NCBI GenBank assembly: GCA_046590195.1
Contig: JBKJTP010000076.1
Location: 1-9,172 of the forward strand
Direction: 5' to 3'
Length of the DNA: 9,172 nt
Origin: JBKJTP01 sp046590195
GTDB taxonomy: Bacteria; Bacteroidota; Ignavibacteria; Palsa-1295
Both the position numbers and the translations under genes were made by a program. This document shows positions 1 to 6,352 of the stretch, one piece after another. Each line of letters starts with the position of its first letter. Within the stretch, counting starts at the first letter, position 1. Under the pieces are notes generated by a model. The model saw nothing but the letters and a program-made list of their open reading frames with translations. It was not told the DNA's origin and did not search any database.

Positions 1-8
1 CACCATTC

Positions 9-69
9 TCTCCGCTGAGAGGTCCCTCGATTCCGTCCTCGCTTCGCTCCGGACTACACTCGGGATGAC
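9..69 (-). repeat. dispersed intergenic repeat, copy 1
   Basis: On the minus strand this copy starts GTCATCCCGAG at 69 and runs through GAGCGAAGCGAGGA to a GGAATCGAGGGACCTCTC end near position 9. The same start (GTCATCCTGAG) and a similar end (GAGTCGAAGGATC) occur in two more copies at 1041-1154. A 5 bp stem (CTCTC/GAGAG, 8-21) sits at its far end. It lies just downstream of the dihydrofolate-reductase-like gene, so bases 1-134 hold this repeat and no gene that I can support. Elements with a GTCATCC(T/C)GAGCGAAG core are a familiar type of intergenic repeat in many bacteria; their function is not known to me. Confidence 0.6.
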
Positions 70-134
70 AAGTTTGGGAATTTGTGCTCGCGCCTAACTA
101 TCTTTTTGCCCCACCAGGCGCGGGGACCGCGCCG

Positions 135-806
135 CTACACAGATCGCGCGTCCTCTGCTGCATGCTTCTGTTGCCGCGCGATCTCTTTATCGGTTGGAGC
201 CGAATCATTCATCGCACCGGTCTTGAGCGATCCGGCGGGCACAAAGGTGCAGAGCTGAATTCCGGATGGAGTGCCGCGTGATTCAATCGCGCGAAGCGTG
301 CTTGGTGGCAAGCCATCTTCGAACAACTTCTTCCCTTCCCCGATGATGACTGGAAAGATCCAGAGTCTCATTTCGTCGATCAGATCATTCTCGATCAATG
401 TCTGCATTAGCTTGCCGCTTCCCCAAACGTGCAGATCAGGTCCATCACCTTCTTTAAACATGCGGAGCTTACTAACAATATCGCCCTTGATCAACTGCGT
501 CTGTTCCCACTCGAATGTATCGAGCGTATTCGTGGCAACATACTTGGTCGCATTGTTAAATGGCCCAGCGATGTAATTGTTTTGATACGGCCAGTATGCT
601 TGCCAGATCTCGAACGTTCTACGGCCAAGGAGCAAGTCGAAGTCGCTCGACATGAGTGCATTCAGCTCTTTGCCGAGCGCAGGCTCCTGAAACGGCGCGA
701 CCCATCCGCCATGCTTGAATCCATCGCTGGTGTCTTCCTGCGGTCCACCAGGACCTTGTATCACGCCATCAAGCGAGACCTGATGAATGCTGATGATCTT
801 TCTCAT
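135..806 (-). CDS. RibD C-terminal / dihydrofolate reductase-like family protein
   Basis: This is a 223-residue cytoplasmic protein of the dihydrofolate-reductase-like superfamily (the RibD C-terminal domain group), whose members are probable NAD(P)H-dependent reductases with mostly unknown substrates. Visible family motifs are SLDGVI (residues 11-16) after the first beta strand, LLLGRRTFE (58-66), VWGSGKL (127-133) in the cofactor-binding region, and VIIGEGKKLF (153-162) near the end of the fold. The last 35 or so residues form a polar, Ala- and Lys-rich tail that is not typical of the family and may be disordered. I chose the ATG at 806 over a start 14 codons earlier: the conserved fold begins exactly here (MRKIISIHQVSLDG), a GGAGA lies about 8 nt upstream, and the ATG overlaps the TGA of the upstream gene as ATGA. 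The pair is therefore probably translationally coupled. It is not a classical FolA, and the substrate cannot be told from the sequence. Confidence 0.85.
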   Translation of the reverse strand: MRKIISIHQVSLDGVIQGPGGPQEDTSDGFKHGGWVAPFQEPALGKELNALMSSDFDLLLGRRTFEIWQAYWPYQNNYIAGPFNNATKYVATNTLDTFEWEQTQLIKGDIVSKLRMFKEGDGPDLHVWGSGKLMQTLIENDLIDEMRLWIFPVIIGEGKKLFEDGLPPSTLRAIESRGTPSGIQLCTFVPAGSLKTGAMNDSAPTDKEIARQQKHAAEDARSV

Positions 807-1024
807 AGTTCGAGTCTCCATCTCCCCTCTTCGTCGACAAAGTAGCATTCGCCGTTCGACATCTCGATCAGCTCGCGCCCGTCTGCTGCTGGCTTGCGTC
901 CGGTCTCTACGACCTGAACGCCGTGCTCCTTTGTGAGATACTTCGCGAGTGCTTCGACGGTTGGCTCAATGCCGCCAAGCCAATCGCTATCGCCGTCGGA
1001 TTCCTTTACAAATGCTCTTGACAT
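803..1024 (-). CDS. hypothetical 73-residue protein coupled to the reductase
   Basis: This small acidic soluble protein has no signal peptide or membrane segment. It opens with MSRAFVKESDGD, an N-terminal motif (SRAFVKE plus acidic residues) that I associate with several small or GreA-like proteins, but it is too short and lacks the rest of any such domain. The middle (residues about 22-45) looks like an alpha-helix followed by a beta strand (VQVVETG). The end reads GECYFVDEEGRWRLEL, which looks like a small beta-hairpin. An AAGG lies about 9 nt before the ATG at 1024. Its TGA overlaps the ATG of the reductase-like gene (ATGA at 803-806), which supports it as a real gene and suggests the two products are made together. 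The function is unknown. Confidence 0.7.
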   Translation of the reverse strand: MSRAFVKESDGDSDWLGGIEPTVEALAKYLTKEHGVQVVETGRKPAADGRELIEMSNGECYFVDEEGRWRLEL

Positions 1025-1040
1025 AACTAAACCTTATATT

Positions 1041-1154
1041 GTCATCCTGAGCGAAGTGCAGTGAGCGCTAGCGAACGGAACGGAGTCGAAGGATCCCCCT
1101 GACTCTTGACAAAATGCAGGGAGATCCTTCGACTCGCTACGCTCGCTCAGGATG
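1041..1154. repeat. inverted pair of dispersed repeats (copies 2 and 3)
   Basis: Copy 2 runs on the plus strand from GTCATCCTGAGCGAAG at 1041 to GAGTCGAAGGATCC near 1096. Copy 3 runs on the minus strand from CATCCTGAGCGAGCG at 1154 down to GAGTCGAAGGATCTCCCTG near 1117. The two face each other around a short centre and are joined by an inner CCCTG/CAGGG pair (1097-1101 and 1117-1121), so either strand could fold into a long imperfect hairpin. Copy 2 is longer than copy 3 because of extra bases in the middle of its arm. The element fills the spacer between the aldehyde dehydrogenase stop and the 73-residue gene. There is no downstream T-run, so it is not a typical rho-independent terminator, although it could act as an RNA-stabilising or transcription-blocking structure. 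Confidence 0.8.
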
Positions 1155-1158
1155 CACA

Positions 1159-1186
1159 CCCTATACCCTATACCCTATACCCTACT
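1159..1186. repeat. CCCTATA heptamer tandem repeat
   Basis: There are three perfect CCCTATA units (1159-1165, 1166-1172, 1173-1179) followed by a degenerate CCCTACT (1180-1186). The last base is also part of the aldehyde dehydrogenase stop codon, so the array touches the gene end. It lies directly beside repeat copy 3. Short arrays like this can change length by slippage; at this place that would alter only the 3' untranslated region. Confidence 0.85.
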
Positions 1187-2676
1187 CACACCTGCTCGTT
1201 ATCGATCTGCGCGCGCTGGAGCTTACCGGAATAATCGATGTAGACGACTTTCCACTCGGTGTAGAACTCGAAGACAGCCCAGCCGCCTTCGCGGTGTCCA
1301 TTGCCGGTGGCCTTCACGCCACCGAATGGCATGTGTGCCTCGGCACCGATCGTTGCGCTATTGATGTATGTGATGCCCGCTTCGATATCACGTGCAGCTA
1401 CCATCGCTTTGTTGATGTCGCGCGTGTAGATGCTGGATGACAATCCATAGATCACCGAGTTGTTGATCTCGATCGCTTCTTCGAGTGACTTGCACTTGAG
1501 GTAGAGCACCGGTCCGAAGATCTCTTCCGTCGCGATGCGCATTGTTGGCGTAACGCCGGTAAAGATCGTAGGTTGGAAGAACCAGCCTTTGTCGAGCGCG
1601 CCGCCTGATCCGATCTCTCCGCCGAGCACGCAGTTCGCGCCTTCGTCTTTGCCGATCTTCACATACTTCTCGATATTCTTGCGCTGCTGCTCATTGATGA
1701 TCGGGCCGACGTGTGTCGCATCATCAAGCCCATCGCCAACGCGAAGCTTCTTTGCTTGTGCGATCAAGCGCGTTACGAATTCATCGTGAATGCCTTCGTG
1801 CAAGATCAAGCGCGATGTTGCTGTGCAACGTTGTCCGGTGGTGCCGAATGCTCCCCAGAGTGCGCCTTCGATCGCAAGATCGAGATCAGCGTCGTCCATA
1901 ACGATCTCCGCATTCTTGCCGCCCATCTCTAGACAAACATGCTTTGTGCGCTTGCCGCATGACTGCGCGACGAGCTCACCTGTTGCAGTGGAACCGGTAA
2001 AGCTCACTGCCTGGATCGCTGAATGCTCCGTGATCGCTTTACCAACTACTTCGCCTTGGCCGTGCACGAGATTCAAGACGCCCTTAGGAAGCCCTGCTTC
2101 CTCGAGTATCTCAACGAGCAACGTAGCAGTCTCTGGCGTATCCTCCGCTGGTTTGAAGACGAACGTGTTGCCAGCGACAAGTCCCGGGAAGATATTCCAT
2201 GTAGGGATCGCCATTGGGAAATTCCATGGCGTGATCAATCCGCATACGCCGACAGGTACTCGGAAAGAGAGGTTGAGCTTGTTGCGAAGTTCGCTTGGTG
2301 TGTTGATGCCGAAGAGGCGTCGGCCTTCCGTCGCGCAATAGTATGCGGTGTCGATACCTTCTTGTGCATCGCCCTTCGTTTCGGTGAAGGTCTTTCCCAT
2401 CTCACGCGTCATAACGCGTGCGAGCTCGTTCTTGCGACGAGCCATGATGTCGCCAGCGCGGCGGATGATATCGCCACGCTCCGGTGCTGGAACGAGGCGC
2501 CATTCTTTGAACGCTCGCAGTGCTGCTACCGCTGCTTCGTCTACATCCTTCTGGCCAGAGAGTGGGAAGGTGCCCAAGACCTCATCCCAATTCGCAGGAT
2601 TGCGGTTCTCGAATGTCTTGCGAGTTGAAGATGCGCGCCACTCGCCGTTGATGTAATTTTTGAATTCCTTCGCCAT
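1186..2676 (-). CDS. NAD(P)+-dependent aldehyde dehydrogenase
   Basis: This complete 496-residue aldehyde dehydrogenase of the ALDH superfamily is soluble and oxidises an aldehyde or semialdehyde to the carboxylic acid with NAD(P)+. All catalytic elements are present: Asn152 in PWNFP, Lys175 in FKPAE for cofactor binding, the FTGST loop (226-230), the general base Glu250 in LEMGGK, the nucleophile Cys284 in TTGQRCTA, and Glu385 in EEIFGPV. The C-terminal HMPFGGVKATGNGHREGG block (448-465) is also intact. The PSELRNK and REMGKTFTE segments resemble the broad semialdehyde-dehydrogenase-like subgroups (ketoglutaric-semialdehyde type and relatives). The substrate cannot be fixed from sequence alone, and no pathway gene lies beside it to help. 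The ATG at 2676 gives a normal N-terminus (YINGEW near residues 8-13) but has only a weak AGG upstream. It sits 85 bp downstream of the histidine kinase with no clear terminator between, so it may be co-transcribed with it. Confidence 0.95.
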   Translation of the reverse strand: MAKEFKNYINGEWRASSTRKTFENRNPANWDEVLGTFPLSGQKDVDEAAVAALRAFKEWRLVPAPERGDIIRRAGDIMARRKNELARVMTREMGKTFTETKGDAQEGIDTAYYCATEGRRLFGINTPSELRNKLNLSFRVPVGVCGLITPWNFPMAIPTWNIFPGLVAGNTFVFKPAEDTPETATLLVEILEEAGLPKGVLNLVHGQGEVVGKAITEHSAIQAVSFTGSTATGELVAQSCGKRTKHVCLEMGGKNAEIVMDDADLDLAIEGALWGAFGTTGQRCTATSRLILHEGIHDEFVTRLIAQAKKLRVGDGLDDATHVGPIINEQQRKNIEKYVKIGKDEGANCVLGGEIGSGGALDKGWFFQPTIFTGVTPTMRIATEEIFGPVLYLKCKSLEEAIEINNSVIYGLSSSIYTRDINKAMVAARDIEAGITYINSATIGAEAHMPFGGVKATGNGHREGGWAVFEFYTEWKVVYIDYSGKLQRAQIDNEQV

Positions 2677-2761
2677 GTGAGCCTAGAGAGCTATAGTGAG
2701 CTAATGAGAAAAGACTATGAGCGCATCAAACACCATCGGGGTGCAAAACTTCCCTGTTCTT

Positions 2762-5593
2762 CTACTTCGGCGCTGAGACCTCATCCAGCGCGGCGAAGAG
2801 ATCTTTGAAGTCGAATGGCTTTGTCAGATGCAGCAAAAAGCCGGCATCGCGTGTGCGTTCAATATCCTGCTCGGTGCCGTAACCGGTCATGGCAATTGCT
2901 CGGAATGCGTTCCGGCCTTTGATCTCGTGTAGCGCAGCAATTAGCTCGAGCCCTGTGCCGTCTGGCAAACCAATGTCGCTGACCAAGACATCGAACTCAT
3001 TCTCTTTCGCGTACTCGATCGCATCCATGATGCGATGCCTCGCAACAGGTATGTATCCTCGTCTTGCAAGCAACGTCGAAAGTACCTTGCTTGTATCTAT
3101 ATGATCATCGACCAGCAGGATGCGAAGCGCCTCAGGATGCTCGTGAGATTTCCTCACCTCTCGTGGCCTTGCCGTCACATTTACTTCCTGCGCCGGCAAC
3201 TCCAGGCTCATGCGCGCTCCGTGACCTTTACCTTCGCTCGCTGCTTTTAGGCGGCCATCATGCATCTCTGCCAGCATCTTACTGATAGACAGGCCAAGGC
3301 CCAGTCCACCAAAATGTCGTGTGATCGATTGCTCACCCTGCTCGAATGGCTCAAAGATGCGATCGATAATGTCATGATCGATCCCGATCCCAGTGTCTTC
3401 GATCTCGATCTCAATGCGATGTGGGTCTGGATTGGTCGTGCAGATCCGGATCCGCCCTCCCTCCGGAGTGAACTTGATCGCGTTCTTTGTCAGGTTCCAC
3501 ATGATCTGCTTGATCCGACCTGGATCAACAAAACTGCAGTGAGACTTTGCATCAAGATCAACCGTCAACGCAATATTCTTTGCCTCGATCTCACCATAGA
3601 ACATCTCAACCACTTCACTTATCGTAATGTGAAGGTCGTGATCGACCTTGGTGAGCGGCAATTTCCCCTTTGAGATGCGTGTAAGATCGAGTAGATCATC
3701 GATGAGCCTTGCTTCTGAAAGCACGTTGCGCTCGATGATCTCAAGCCATGGCATCAGTTCTGGCGGCAGCAGTGCGTCCGTTTCGAGCGCTTGCACAGTG
3801 GTGAGGATCGGTGTGAGCGGCGTGCGGAGTTCGTGGCTGAGCACCGCGAGGAATCGATCCTTCGCCTCATTCACAGCTTCTGCAGCTTCTTTGGCGCGTT
3901 GAAGTTCTTCAGCGTCGCGCTTGCGTTCGGTAATGTCACGAACAAAGCCGACGAATCGCCTTTCATTATCCCGAACGTATTCACCGAATGTGACCTCCAC
4001 CGGGAAGATACGACCATCCCTATGCAGACCCTCCACTTCAGCACCGCTCCAATCAACGTGCTTCTTACCTGTTGCAAGGTAGCGCTCCACCCCAGCGTAA
4101 TGCAGTTTCTTCAGATAATCGGGCATGATCAGATCGAGCTTCGCTCCCATGAGATCTTGCGGCTTCCAACCAAAGATCTTTTCTACGCTCTGATTGACGT
4201 AGAGCACATTGCTCTCGCGATCGATCGTGAAGATCGCATCGCTCGCTGTCTCGGCGATGATCTTGTATTGCGCTTCGAACTCGAGCCGTGATAGCTCGGC
4301 CTCATGTAACTCGGTCAGATTCAGAACAAAGCTTACGACCTGATCCTTGTTGCCACCGAGATAGGCAGTGCTTAGCAGCGCGTGGACGAACGATCCATCT
4401 TTATGATAAAACCGCTTCGTGTAAGGTTTCGCTACGCCTTGCGACTCCAGCTCATCGACCGCTTCACTATAATGATAACGATCTTCGGGCGGTGTCAAGA
4501 TATCACGGGTCGGCACCGTGCTTCGGAATTCTTCCGGCGCGTATCCGAGCATTTCAGTGAAGGCATGGTTTGTGTAGTAGATCCTGCCTTCTGCATCACT
4601 GAAGATGATACCGATAAGATTCGACTCCAGCAAGCTCTTAAACTGCGCTTCACCTTTGAGCAATCGTTGCTCAACCTGCTTGCGCTCTTCGATCTCACGT
4701 TGCGCTTCTTGATAAAGCTTCGAGTTTCGAATAGCGATCGAACTGATATGCGCTAGTTCTTCTGCGAATGCAAGATCATCCTTCCTAAATCGGCGATGCG
4801 ACTCCGATGTAGCCAACGTTATCACGCCTATGACACTCCCATCTACATTGAGCGGCACTGCCATGACCGACTCGATCCCGAGTTTCAGGATCAATTCGAA
4901 GTGCCTGTCGTCAACAGCGAGTTGTTTCAGGATATCGTCTGTGAGTGCGGGCAAGAATGCAGATCCGCCCGTTCTGATAAGATCGAATGTGCCGGGTGAT
5001 GTCTCTGGTGATGGAGGATAAAGGTTCGCAATGTCTTTTGCTAGTTGTACCTTTGTCGGGTCGACATGTGCGACAGCAAGCCGTCTGATCGTGCGTTCAT
5101 CGACAACCATATCGACCGCGCACCAGTCGGCAATTCGAGGCACGATCGAGTGTACAAGTCGCTCCAGTGTGCCCTCGTAATCAAGCGTCGAAGCCAGATC
5201 TTCTGTCGCCTCTCTGAGGAAGATGAGTCGCCCGGATGCGCGCTTGGCTTCATCGATGTTCGTCGTAGAGCCATACCATCGGACGATGTTGCCGTTCTCA
5301 TCGCGATGCGGTACTATGTGTAGCAGATGCCAGTAAGCGACTCCGTCCGAAGCGCAACGAAGTCTTACATCAGTCTCTTCTGCTCTCTCACCGTTGAGAG
5401 CCTCTTGCCACCAGGCTAAGAATGTCTCGCGATCGTCCTGATGGATCACCCGGTGCCAGTCATACTTTGTTTCTTCAACGCTGAGGCCAGAGTACTCGTA
5501 CCAATGGGAATTGGCGTACTCTACTGAGCCGTCTGGCAGGACGGACCAAACCATCTGCGGGATGGTCTCTATAAGTTGCTTGAAAAAGTCCAA
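2762..5593 (-). CDS. soluble hybrid sensor histidine kinase (PAS-GAF-PAS-PAS-HisKA-HATPase-REC)
   Basis: This 943-residue multidomain kinase has no membrane segment or signal peptide, so it most likely senses a cytoplasmic cue. Domain order by residue: PAS (about 5-115), GAF (about 125-290), a coiled-coil linker (about 293-318), PAS (about 315-430), PAS (about 438-556), a second helical linker, then HisKA with the phospho-accepting His587 in LSHELRTPL. The ATPase domain has an N box with Asn704 in NLTKNAIKF, a G1 box DTGIGI (733-738) and a G2 box GGLGLGLSI (762-770). The C-terminal receiver has acidic Asp829/Asp830, acceptor Asp873 in VSDIGLP, Thr903 and Lys925. All key residues are present, so it should be active in autophosphorylation and intramolecular relay; an output partner is not encoded next to it. 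The start is a TTG at 5593. An in-frame stop lies three codons upstream (5603-5605) and the first internal Met (residue 14) is already inside the first PAS domain. No Shine-Dalgarno sequence is evident. The PAS domains carry no obvious cofactor signature, so the ligand is unknown. Confidence 0.95.
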   Translation of the reverse strand: MDFFKQLIETIPQMVWSVLPDGSVEYANSHWYEYSGLSVEETKYDWHRVIHQDDRETFLAWWQEALNGERAEETDVRLRCASDGVAYWHLLHIVPHRDENGNIVRWYGSTTNIDEAKRASGRLIFLREATEDLASTLDYEGTLERLVHSIVPRIADWCAVDMVVDERTIRRLAVAHVDPTKVQLAKDIANLYPPSPETSPGTFDLIRTGGSAFLPALTDDILKQLAVDDRHFELILKLGIESVMAVPLNVDGSVIGVITLATSESHRRFRKDDLAFAEELAHISSIAIRNSKLYQEAQREIEERKQVEQRLLKGEAQFKSLLESNLIGIIFSDAEGRIYYTNHAFTEMLGYAPEEFRSTVPTRDILTPPEDRYHYSEAVDELESQGVAKPYTKRFYHKDGSFVHALLSTAYLGGNKDQVVSFVLNLTELHEAELSRLEFEAQYKIIAETASDAIFTIDRESNVLYVNQSVEKIFGWKPQDLMGAKLDLIMPDYLKKLHYAGVERYLATGKKHVDWSGAEVEGLHRDGRIFPVEVTFGEYVRDNERRFVGFVRDITERKRDAEELQRAKEAAEAVNEAKDRFLAVLSHELRTPLTPILTTVQALETDALLPPELMPWLEIIERNVLSEARLIDDLLDLTRISKGKLPLTKVDHDLHITISEVVEMFYGEIEAKNIALTVDLDAKSHCSFVDPGRIKQIMWNLTKNAIKFTPEGGRIRICTTNPDPHRIEIEIEDTGIGIDHDIIDRIFEPFEQGEQSITRHFGGLGLGLSISKMLAEMHDGRLKAASEGKGHGARMSLELPAQEVNVTARPREVRKSHEHPEALRILLVDDHIDTSKVLSTLLARRGYIPVARHRIMDAIEYAKENEFDVLVSDIGLPDGTGLELIAALHEIKGRNAFRAIAMTGYGTEQDIERTRDAGFLLHLTKPFDFKDLFAALDEVSAPK

Positions 5594-5642
5594 ATGGATG
5601 AGCTAAGGATCGATCGGTGTTGATCTAAAAGAAGGTGAAAGT

Positions 5643-5651
5643 ATTATACCA
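5643..5651 (-). promoter_or_regulatory. extended -10 promoter for the histidine kinase
   Basis: On the minus strand the sequence reads TGGTATAAT: a perfect TATAAT hexamer (5648-5643) with the TGn extension directly upstream. The -35 position is only a T-rich tract with no TTGACA match, which fits an extended -10 promoter of the sigma-70 type. Transcription would begin near 5636 and give a leader of about 43 nt before the TTG start at 5593. It lies just past the terminator of the preceding lipoprotein gene, as expected for a separate transcription unit. Confidence 0.65.
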
Positions 5652-5660
5652 AAGAATCAC

Positions 5661-5693
5661 CAAAACGAAAAAAGGCGCCATAATAGGCGCCTT
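5661..5693 (-). terminator. rho-independent terminator of the lipoprotein gene
   Basis: A perfect 8 bp stem AAGGCGCC/GGCGCCTT (5672-5679 and 5686-5693) with a 6 nt loop is followed on the minus strand by TTTTTTCGTTTTG. The stem begins 24 nt past the lipoprotein stop codon. On the plus strand there is no T-run, so it acts in the minus direction. Confidence 0.9.
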
Positions 5694-5717
5694 GCTGCTC
5701 GCACTTAGCTTATTTGG

Positions 5718-6191
5718 TCAGTAAACTGCTAGCACATTGACGGGACGCAGTTTCTGGAAATAGAGCTTCGAGGAATCGCTGGAGAGGTTTAGCACATACC
5801 GGCCATCCTTCTGCTTCCAGACCTGATACGTATCAAACGTTGGCTGATCGTTGGTGCCATCACCCATCTCGCGCATCGTCTTGCCGAGCACATGGATATA
5901 CGAGGCGTAGATCATGCCTTTGGTGTCGGAAGCGTGGTACCATGTAGCCTCGCGCACTTTGCCCGCTTCATCGAACTGCACTTCCCACGCTCCCTCTCTG
6001 CCCCACTCGTGGCTTGGGAATGACCATGCAAGCTCGTTCTTCGTTAGTCCCTTGAATTGCTGCTCGACATCCTCACGGCTCATGCCAAGCTCTGGTGTCT
6101 GGATCGTCCAGTCGTTTGCGCAGCTACCGATGAGCATAGCTATGGGTACGAGTATGATAGCGAATAGTCTACTTCTTTCTACACTTAGCAT
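5718..6191 (-). CDS. small lipoprotein of unknown function, weakly BamE-like
   Basis: This 157-residue protein has a lipoprotein signal peptide: basic start (ERSR, residues 5-8), hydrophobic core LFAIILVPIAML, and a lipobox ending IGSC with Cys24 as the lipidated residue. The mature part is therefore about 134 residues, anchored to a membrane and facing the periplasm. After the Cys comes TPELGMSREDVEQQFKGL (about 32-49), which resembles the helix-turn motif (GMS.EDV...F) at the start of BamE/SmpA-like small lipoprotein folds. Several beta strands with many aromatic residues follow (WEVQFD, ATWYHAS, YVLNLSS). The BamE comparison is inference from one short motif; the rest is not recognised. 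The ATG at 6191 has a TAAGG about 3 nt upstream. The gene is followed by a clear terminator and may be the last gene of the unit containing the OmpA-like and methyltransferase genes, though a 161 bp spacer leaves room for its own promoter. Confidence 0.8.
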   Translation of the reverse strand: MLSVERSRLFAIILVPIAMLIGSCANDWTIQTPELGMSREDVEQQFKGLTKNELAWSFPSHEWGREGAWEVQFDEAGKVREATWYHASDTKGMIYASYIHVLGKTMREMGDGTNDQPTFDTYQVWKQKDGRYVLNLSSDSSKLYFQKLRPVNVLAVY

Positions 6192-6226
6192 AGCCTTACG
6201 TAACTAAATCCTAACTGTTCACAGCT

Positions 6227-6322
6227 TCACGGTTGACATTGAACAGCTTCGCGAACACTGTTGAGCTGTACAAAGACTATGCGCCATAAACAGGCCAACT
6301 CTGAATATGAATGTGTTATCAC
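6227..6322 (-). CDS. possible small ORF (31 codons) with strong Shine-Dalgarno
   Basis: A GTG at 6322 opens 31 codons (VITHSYSELACLWRIVFVQL to the end QCQP) closed by TGA at 6227. Seven nt upstream is AGGAGG (6330-6335), the best-spaced strong Shine-Dalgarno in the window. The peptide has a hydrophobic centre (LACLWRIVFVQL) with charged ends. The ATG two bases upstream, in another frame, is followed at once by TGA and TAA, so only the GTG gives a peptide. There is no homology evidence and the length is small enough for chance. It lies between the methyltransferase stop and the lipoprotein start. Confidence 0.2.
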   Translation of the reverse strand: MITHSYSELACLWRIVFVQLNSVREAVQCQP

Positions 6323-6326
6323 ATTC
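6309..6326. promoter_or_regulatory. perfect palindrome after the methyltransferase gene
   Basis: GAATGTG-TTAT-CACATTC is a perfect 7 bp inverted repeat with a 4 nt centre, 26 nt past the methyltransferase stop. It has no T-run on either side, so it is not a normal terminator. The TGTG/CACA halves recall Crp/Fnr-family half-sites, but the 4 nt centre is shorter than that family's usual spacing. It could be an operator for the lipoprotein gene or an RNA hairpin that covers the start region next to the Shine-Dalgarno at 6330-6335. Confidence 0.4.
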
Positions 6327-6352
6327 CCACCTCCTCGTCTGCCGCCACCGGC

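Noticed and set aside
1034..1039. TATAAG hexamer just before the 73-residue gene as a -10 box
   Set aside because: No -35 or TGn extension is present, and the start point would fall almost on the ATG.
1041..1186. CRISPR-like array or attachment site in the repeat-filled spacer
   Set aside because: The repeats are an inverted pair plus a contiguous 7-mer array without spacers, and there are no cas, integrase or tRNA genes nearby.
1790..2628. Long plus-strand open frames (183 and 201 codons) inside the aldehyde dehydrogenase gene
   Set aside because: They are antisense to a gene with complete catalytic motifs, show no recognisable domain, and arise from the codon bias of the real frame.
2677..2761. 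Possible terminator or promoter between the kinase and the aldehyde dehydrogenase
   Set aside because: Only a 4 bp CACC/GGTG stem with a poor T-run, and no convincing -35/-10 pair; I cannot say whether the two genes share a transcript.
3260..4291. Plus-strand open frames of 137 and 166 codons inside the histidine kinase
   Set aside because: The opposite strand encodes continuous, well-conserved PAS, HisKA and ATPase domains; the plus-strand translations look like random composition.
6233..6261. TTGACA on the plus strand as a possible -35 box
   Set aside because: There is no acceptable -10 hexamer at 16-18 bp and no plus-strand gene downstream.
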